Assembly: GCA_025936015.1 (NCBI GenBank)
Contig: JAICUE010000185.1
Span: 1 to 5,812, forward strand
Origin: Gemmatimonadaceae bacterium
GTDB taxonomy: Bacteria > Gemmatimonadota > Gemmatimonadetes > Gemmatimonadales > Gemmatimonadaceae
Reading direction: 5' to 3'
Length of the DNA: 5,812 nucleotides
Shown here piece after piece: positions 1 to 5,812 of this stretch. A program made the translations under genes and the position numbers. How positions within the stretch are numbered: position 1 is the stretch's first letter; each line of letters opens with the position of its first letter. Under the pieces are notes generated by a model. The model saw only the letters and a program-made list of their open reading frames with translations, was not told where the DNA came from and ran no database searches.

Positions 1-819
1 CACGCCGCCGTCGCCCTCACCGTCGTCTGCGCCATCGCCTGCGCCGATCGCGCCGCGCCGACTGCACCCGCAGTCACCCCGCCTAACGCGATCTACGGGG
101 GACAGCCGACCGGTGCAGGCCAGTTCTCCAGCGTCGGGGCGCTCCTGTACGACTTCGATGCGAATGGCGCGATCAACGGCGACGACGAGGATTGCACCGG
201 GAGCCTCGTATCGCCGACGGTCTTCCTCACCGCCGCGCACTGCGTCGATTTCTTCCCGAGCAACGCGCAGCTCTACGTCTCGTTCGCGCCTGATCTGTAT
301 GCGAGCGGCATCAAGGTGATCGCCGCGACCGGCTTCACGTTCGATCCGGCATACGGCCATGACAACTCCGACCTTCACGACATGGCGGTGATCTTCTTGC
401 CGGCAAAGGCGACGAAGGGGATGGCGACCTACAAGCTGCCGGTCGCCGGCTACCTGGATCGGCTCGCCGCCAAGGGCGCGCTCGCGAGCGCGACGTTCTA
501 CAACGTCGGCTACGGAACCGGCAACACCGCGACCGGAGTCCCTGCCTACCCGTACGATGGGGTCCGCAAGGAATCCGTCTCCGAATTCAGCGCCCTGGAG
601 CCGGACTGGCTGCAGCTGCTCATGAATACCGCGGCGACCGGGACCGGCGGTGACTGCTACGGTGACTCGGGTGGGCCGAAGTTCCTCACGAGCGATCCGA
701 CGACCATCGTCGCGACGGTCACGACCGGCGACGCGAACTGCCGAGCGACCACGAAGGACTACCGCCTCGACACGCCGACCGCCCGCGCCTTCCTCAGCCA
801 GTTCGTCGCACTCCCCTGA
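1..819 (+). CDS. Secreted S1-family (trypsin-fold) serine protease, probable lipoprotein, 5' end missing
   Basis: The reading frame is open from base 1 to the TGA at 817-819 (272 codons), with no ATG, GTG or TTG near the edge, so the start lies left of the window. Residue numbers count from the first codon seen. A hydrophobic stretch ending in A-I-A-C (Cys14) resembles a signal peptide with a weak lipobox, so the mature protein is probably exported and lipid-anchored. The motif I-Y-G-G at 31-34 matches the new N-terminus of mature S1 proteases. The catalytic triad is complete: His80 in TAAHC, Asp127 in DMAV and Ser223 in GDSGGP, with spacing very close to trypsin. Cys65-Cys81 and Cys219-Cys247 fit the classical 42-58 and 191-220 disulfides. 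The S1-pocket position equivalent to Asp189 is Gly217, so Arg/Lys preference is not expected. The protein ends with the usual C-terminal helix (FLSQFVAL), so it is not truncated at that end. The substrate is unknown. Its stop overlaps the probable start of the ThuA gene. Confidence 0.93.
   Translation, partial: HAAVALTVVCAIACADRAAPTAPAVTPPNAIYGGQPTGAGQFSSVGALLYDFDANGAINGDDEDCTGSLVSPTVFLTAAHCVDFFPSNAQLYVSFAPDLYASGIKVIAATGFTFDPAYGHDNSDLHDMAVIFLPAKATKGMATYKLPVAGYLDRLAAKGALASATFYNVGYGTGNTATGVPAYPYDGVRKESVSEFSALEPDWLQLLMNTAATGTGGDCYGDSGGPKFLTSDPTTIVATVTTGDANCRATTKDYRLDTPTARAFLSQFVALP
81..88 (-). repeat. CGTTAGGC octamer, minus-strand copy
   Basis: Reads GCCTAACG on the + strand, across the Pro-Asn-Ala codons of the protease propeptide, just before the I-Y-G-G mature N-terminus. 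It is the only copy in this orientation. Confidence 0.6.
816..819 (+). promoter_or_regulatory. CTGA stop/start overlap between the protease and ThuA genes
   Basis: The protease TGA stop (817-819) shares bases with the proposed CTG initiation codon (816-818) of the ThuA gene. Four-base NTGA overlaps commonly reflect re-initiation by the terminating ribosome, which would fit the lack of a ribosome-binding site here. Confidence 0.5.
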
Positions 820-1634
820 ACTCCGCGCTCGTCCTCGCCGCGGCCGTTGCCACCGCCGCGTGCGGTGTCTCGTCGGCGCCGCCGAAGCCGGCGCCCGGCG
901 AGGACTGCACTGCGCATCCGGCCGATATCATCGCCGTCCCCTCGCCGGCACCGGCCGACCAGTTCCGGGTGCTGGTGTTCACTCGCCACATGGGCTTTGC
1001 CCACGCCTCGATCCCGACCGGGGTCGAGGCGGTCCGCGCGTTAGGCAGCGCCACCGGCTTCGCCGTCGATACCACTGAAGACCCCACCCGGTTCAGCGAC
1101 GCCGGGCTGGCGCCCTACGCGGTGGTCGTCTTCCTCAGCACCACCGGCGACGTGCTCGACGGAATGCAGCAGAGTGCGTTCGAGCGCTGGCTCTCGGCGG
1201 GGCACGGCTACGTCGGCATTCACTCGGCCTCGGACACCGAGTATGAGTGGCCGTGGTACCAGACCATGCTCGGCGCTCATTTCACCAACCACCCTGCCGT
1301 CACCGCGGCGACCGTGGTCGTCGTCGACACGACCGACGGCTCGACGAGCCGGATGCCGCGGAGCGCGAAGCGCACCGACGAATGGTACAACTTCAATCAG
1401 CAGCCCGTCGGCGCGCACCTGCTCGCACGCGTCGACGAGGGCAGCTACGCCGGCGGCAGCATGGGACCGGTCCACCCGGTGAGCTGGAGGAAGGAGTACG
1501 CTGGCGGGCGCGCGTGGTATACCGCAATGGGTCACACGTCGTGCTCCTACACCGAAAAGCCCTTCCTCGAACACATCCGCGGCGGGATCCTGTGGGCCGC
1601 CGGACGGGACTCGGCCGTGGTCGCGCCCCTATAA
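816..1634 (+). CDS. ThuA-like domain protein, probable lipoprotein, likely CTG start
   Basis: The ThuA family (PF06283) has a class-I glutamine-amidotransferase-like fold and is tied to sugar metabolism; the reaction of this member cannot be told from sequence. Family motifs are clear. Numbered from the proposed start, VLVFTRHMGFAHASI begins at residue 52, GIHSASDTEYEWPWY carries His136, TDEWYNF covers 187-193, HPVSW carries His220 and TAMGHT carries His240. The domain already begins at the GTG at 969, leaving no N-terminal margin. Upstream, the same frame encodes an Ala/Val/Leu-rich segment ending in T-A-A-C (Cys16) and a Pro/Ala-rich linker, which is a lipoprotein signal and tether. No ATG, GTG or TTG is present there; the CTG at 816-818, overlapping the protease stop as CTGA, is the best start. 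The weak points are the missing Shine-Dalgarno and a signal peptide without Lys/Arg at its start. The predicted length is 272 residues, exported and possibly anchored beside the protease. The ThuA assignment is firm; the start is an inference. Confidence 0.85.
   Translation: MNSALVLAAAVATAACGVSSAPPKPAPGEDCTAHPADIIAVPSPAPADQFRVLVFTRHMGFAHASIPTGVEAVRALGSATGFAVDTTEDPTRFSDAGLAPYAVVVFLSTTGDVLDGMQQSAFERWLSAGHGYVGIHSASDTEYEWPWYQTMLGAHFTNHPAVTAATVVVVDTTDGSTSRMPRSAKRTDEWYNFNQQPVGAHLLARVDEGSYAGGSMGPVHPVSWRKEYAGGRAWYTAMGHTSCSYTEKPFLEHIRGGILWAAGRDSAVVAPL
1039..1046 (+). repeat. CGTTAGGC octamer in the ThuA gene
   Basis: Encodes Leu-Gly as TTA-GGC within VRALGSATG. The match with the copy at 3639 extends to 12 bases (CGTTAGGCAGCG). 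Confidence 0.6.
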
Positions 1635-1651
1635 GGCTCGCGAGTTGTCTG

Positions 1652-1674
1652 TCACCTGCCCGCTCACCTGCCCG
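1652..1674 (+). repeat. 11-bp tandem direct repeat (TCACCTGCCCG, period 12)
   Basis: TCACCTGCCCG occurs at 1652-1662 and again at 1664-1674, separated by one base, just after the ThuA stop. The core CACCTG has an inverted match, CAGGTG, at 1700-1705. This could be a regulator-binding site or a remnant of a small intergenic repeat; the sequence does not decide. Confidence 0.6.
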
Positions 1675-1704
1675 GTACCCGGCAGTCCTATGGCGCAGAC
1701 AGGT

Positions 1705-1726
1705 GTCAGGCGACAGTTTGCCTGAC
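1705..1726 (+). other. Perfect 7-bp inverted repeat (hairpin) in the spacer before the first kinase
   Basis: GTCAGGC (1705-1711) and GCCTGAC (1720-1726) are exact reverse complements separated by eight bases. No T-run follows, so it is not a standard Rho-independent terminator. GCCTGAC is repeated at 1736-1742 and CCTGAC at 1754-1759, directly before the kinase start. That gives three same-strand CCTGAC copies spaced 16-17 bp apart. An operator array or an RNA hairpin in the 5' leader are both possible. I see no convincing -35/-10 pair in the 125-bp spacer. Confidence 0.5.
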
Positions 1727-1759
1727 CGCGTCCCAGCCTGACAGCCGCCCCGTCCTGAC

Positions 1760-3681
<1,922 letters not shown>

Positions 3682-3685
<4 letters not shown>

Positions 3686-5812
3686 ACGATCGCAGCGCAC
3701 CAGCCGCCGCATCGTCAGGGATCACCCCCGCCGGCCTCGCGCAAGCGCTCTTCGACCAGTCGCCGTTCAGCAGCGTGCTTTATGACGCGACCGGCCGCGT
3801 CGTCGCGCTCAACGCCGCCTTCACCCAGCTCTGGGGCGCGCGCATCGAGGACGTCCCACCCGGCTACAGCGTCCTCACCGATCCGCAGCTCGAGAAGCAG
3901 GGGATCATCCCGGCGATTCGCCGCGCCTTCGCCGGCGAGCCGGTGACGACCCCGCCGGTCCGTTATGCGATGTCGGAGGCCGCGGCCAGCGGCAGAGGTC
4001 GAACGATCTGGACGGAAGCGTACTTTCAACCGATCCGCGGCGCCGACGGCAGCGTGTCCCACGTCGTCCTCACCCATGTCGACGTCACCGCCCGGATGAG
4101 CGGTGAGATCGCGCTCCGCGCGGCGGTCGAGCGGACGACACTGCTGCAGACAGTGACCGCCGCCTTCGCCCGCGCGCTGACCGCCGAGGAAGTCGCCGCG
4201 ATCACGCTTCGCGAAGCGTCCGACGCGCTCGGTGCGACGACGGGGCTCGTCTACCGGCTCGCCCCTCACAGCGGGTGGATCGAGCTCGCCGCACATCATG
4301 GGGTGCCCGACGCCGCCGTCGAGGGATACCGGCGAATCCCGGTCGATGCGAACCGGCCAGGCGCCGAGGTGACGCGAACGCGCGCGCCGATCTACCTGCA
4401 CGGGCGCGACGCGGTGCTCGCTCGCTACCCCGACGTCGGCGACTTTCTCTCCGTCGCGCCGGCCGAGTCCTGGGCGACACTTCCCCTCGCGCAGGGCGAC
4501 ACGACGTTAGGCGTCCTCGTCTTCGGGTTCTCCCCGGCGCGACAGTTCTCTCCCGACGACCGCGCCGTGCTCGAGGCGTTCGCGCGACAGTGCGCACAGG
4601 CGCTCGAGCGCGCCCGACTCTACGACTCCGAGCGCGAGGCGCGACAGATCGCCGAGCGCACGGCCGCCCGCCTCGCCGCGTTGCAGCGTGGCACCGGCGA
4701 GCTTTCCGGAGCGCTCACGCCGACCGAGGTCGCCAACGTCATCATCGGCGCGGCGCTTCCCGCACTCGGCGCCACCCGCTTTTCGCTCGCGCTGCTCGAC
4801 GCCGAACAGGATGCGCTGGTCGTCGTCGGCGCGGCCGGCTACTCCCACGCCGCGCTGGACCGCTACCGTTTCATCCCGATCGAGAGCTCATTCCCGCTCT
4901 GTGACACCGTGCGCAGCGGCGAGCCGATTTATCTGCCCACCGCTGCCGAACGTGCGGCGAGCTATCCGGATCTTGCCGACCTCCGGACTGACAACGGCGC
5001 TGGTTCGATGGCTGCGCTCCCACTGCGGGCCAACGGCCGGATCATCGGGGCAATCGGCTTCAACTGGCGGGAAGAGCGACCGTTCTCCCGCGACGACATC
5101 GCATTTCTCGAGGTGCTCGCCCAGCAGTGCGGCCAGGCGCTCGAGCGCGCGCGGCTCTATGACGAGGAGCGTCGCGCCCGGGGCGACGCCGAGGAGGCGA
5201 ATCGCGCGAAGGGTGACTTCCTCGCCGCGATGAGCCACGAGCTGCGCACCCCGCTGAACGGCATCGGCGGCTACGTCGAGCTGCTCGACATGGGACTGCG
5301 CGGACCGATCACCGATGCCCAGCGCGCTGACCTCGATCGCATTCGTCGCAACCAGCAGCACCTCCTGTTGCTGATCGAAGACGTGCTCTCGTTCGCGCGC
5401 ATCGAGGCCGGACATCTCGAGGTCGACGACACGTCCATCGCCATCGACGAGACGCTCCACTCCCTCGAGTCGATGATCCTTCCGCAGGCGGCACTGAAGG
5501 GCGTGCATTTCGTCCATGAAGCCGGCGACCCGGCGCTTCGCGCCCGCGGTGATCGCGGCCGCATCGTCCAGATCGGCGCGAACCTGCTCGCGAATGCGAT
5601 CAAGGCGAGCAGTGTCGGCGACCGCATCGTGCTTTCCGCGACCGCGGACCAGGAACATGTGCACGTTCGTGTCACCGATTCGGGGGTCGGGATTCCCGCC
5701 GACAAGCTCGATGCGATCTTCTCGCCGTTCACGCAGCTCGGGCGCACCCTCAACAACCCGCGCGCCGGCGCCGGCCTCGGACTCTCGATCTCGCGCGGCC
5801 TGGCATCGGCGA
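3682..5812 (+). CDS. Soluble sensor histidine kinase: PAS-GAF-GAF-HisKA-HATPase_c, 3' end missing
   Basis: This frame has no stop from the GTG at 3682 to the window edge (710 complete codons), so the C-terminus lies to the right. Domains: PAS (about 22-139, ending DVTARM), GAF1 (about 166-310), GAF2 (about 345-489), a short helical linker, HisKA with His519 in MSHELRTPLN, and HATPase_c with N-box Asn638 in NLLANAIKA, G1 DSGVGIP (Asp666), an F-box near 680 and G2 GAGLGLS from 696. All autokinase boxes are present; only the last ATPase strands, and any domain after them, are unseen. Both GAF domains close with the identical ALERARLYD (307-315 and 486-494), 179 residues apart, which suggests internal duplication. 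No membrane segment is visible, so it should act in the cytoplasm. Its kinase core is clearly paralogous to the preceding gene's, but it lacks the long N-terminal coiled coil. It could be a parallel sensor feeding the same regulator or a heterodimer partner; that part is inference. Confidence 0.94.
4505..4512 (+). repeat. CGTTAGGC octamer in the second kinase
   Basis: Encodes Leu-Gly as TTA-GGC within DTTLGVLVF of GAF1. The bases after the octamer differ from the other copies (GTCC instead of AGCG), so the conserved unit is the octamer itself. Confidence 0.6.
4564..4626 (+). repeat. End of GAF1, first copy of the internal GAF repeat
   Basis: Encodes the last GAF1 helix, ending QCAQALERARLYD. 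The same ending (QCGQALERARLYD) recurs 537 bp (179 codons) downstream at the end of GAF2. This supports GAF duplication rather than two unrelated domains. Confidence 0.75.
5101..5163 (+). repeat. End of GAF2, second copy of the internal GAF repeat
   Basis: Partner of 4564-4626 in the same relative position within its GAF domain. The strands before it also correspond: AALPLRANGRIIGAIGF here versus ATLPLAQGDTTLGVLVF in GAF1. The linker after this copy runs straight into HisKA. Confidence 0.75.
5197..5294 (+). repeat. Paralogous HisKA block, copy in the second kinase
   Basis: Partner of 2984-3081, lying 2213 bp downstream. The exact shared stretches are 5197-5213 and 5230-5249, the latter encoding MSHELR and part of the following Thr codon at the phospho-acceptor His. 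Confidence 0.8.

Noticed and set aside
790..970. Protease-ThuA fusion split by a frameshift
   Set aside because: The protease ends naturally after its C-terminal helix, and the ThuA frame carries its own signal sequence, so two separate proteins explain the data better.
1041..1574. 177-residue minus-strand open frame opposite the ThuA gene
   Set aside because: Shadow of a clearly conserved ThuA domain; no domain or start signal of its own.
969..1634. GTG at 969 as the start of the ThuA gene
   Set aside because: It lies at the first strand of the ThuA domain and discards an in-frame signal peptide and linker. Kept only as a fallback if the CTG at 816 is disproved.
1705..1730. Rho-independent terminator after the ThuA gene
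   Set aside because: The 7-bp stem is perfect but is followed by CGCGTCCC, with no T-run.
1640..1759. Sigma-70 or sigma-54 promoter in front of the first kinase
   Set aside because: TTGTCT at 1645-1650 has no acceptable -10 at the right distance, and no TGGC-N-GC pair with sigma-54 spacing was found.
3715..4401. 228-residue minus-strand open frame opposite the PAS/GAF1 region
   Set aside because: Low-complexity Arg/Gly/Ala-rich product lying entirely within the second kinase; a GC-bias artefact.
4888..5664. 258-residue open frame on the minus strand opposite the second kinase
   Set aside because: It resembles the 1706-3202 antisense frame only because the two kinase cores beneath are paralogous. 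There is no independent support for coding.

Overview
This is a GC-rich bacterial window (roughly two thirds G+C by eye). It holds four protein-coding genes, all on the + strand and packed almost without gaps. The first gene is cut by the left edge and the fourth by the right edge. I see no rRNA, tRNA, CRISPR array, insertion sequence or phage gene. Codon third positions are strongly G/C, and no ribosome-binding site is obvious in front of any start. The family mix (lipoprotein-like secreted enzymes, soluble PAS/GAF histidine kinases with Gln/Glu-rich coiled coils) and a recurring CGTTAGGC octamer suggest a Gemmatimonadota-type soil or sediment bacterium. That taxonomic guess is an inference and only moderately supported.

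Layout. Positions 1-819 encode the rest of a secreted, probably lipid-anchored S1 (trypsin-fold) serine protease with an intact catalytic triad. Its stop codon overlaps by 4 bp (CTGA) with a likely CTG start of the next gene, at 816-1634. That gene encodes a second predicted lipoprotein carrying a ThuA-like domain. A 125-bp intergenic spacer (1635-1759) follows, with short direct and inverted repeats. Positions 1760-3685 encode a complete 641-residue soluble histidine kinase (coiled coil, PAS, GAF, coiled coil, HisKA, HATPase_c). Its stop overlaps by 4 bp (GTGA) with the start of a second, paralogous soluble kinase (PAS, GAF, GAF, HisKA, HATPase_c). This one begins at 3682 and stays open to the right edge.

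How the genes may work together. The first pair looks like a translationally coupled set of exported enzymes. The second pair looks like two co-translated cytoplasmic sensor kinases that share a close kinase core but differ in sensor domains. Neither kinase has a membrane segment, and the complete first kinase has no receiver domain, so the response regulator must lie elsewhere, possibly just to the right. Nothing in the sequence directly links the exported pair to the kinases.

The most unusual signal is the octamer CGTTAGGC. It occurs four times (three on +, one on -), where about 0.2 would be expected by chance, and it contains every in-frame TTA leucine codon I could find. I found no evidence for a new defence or mobile system; this looks like ordinary chromosomal sensing and secretion genes with a few odd details.
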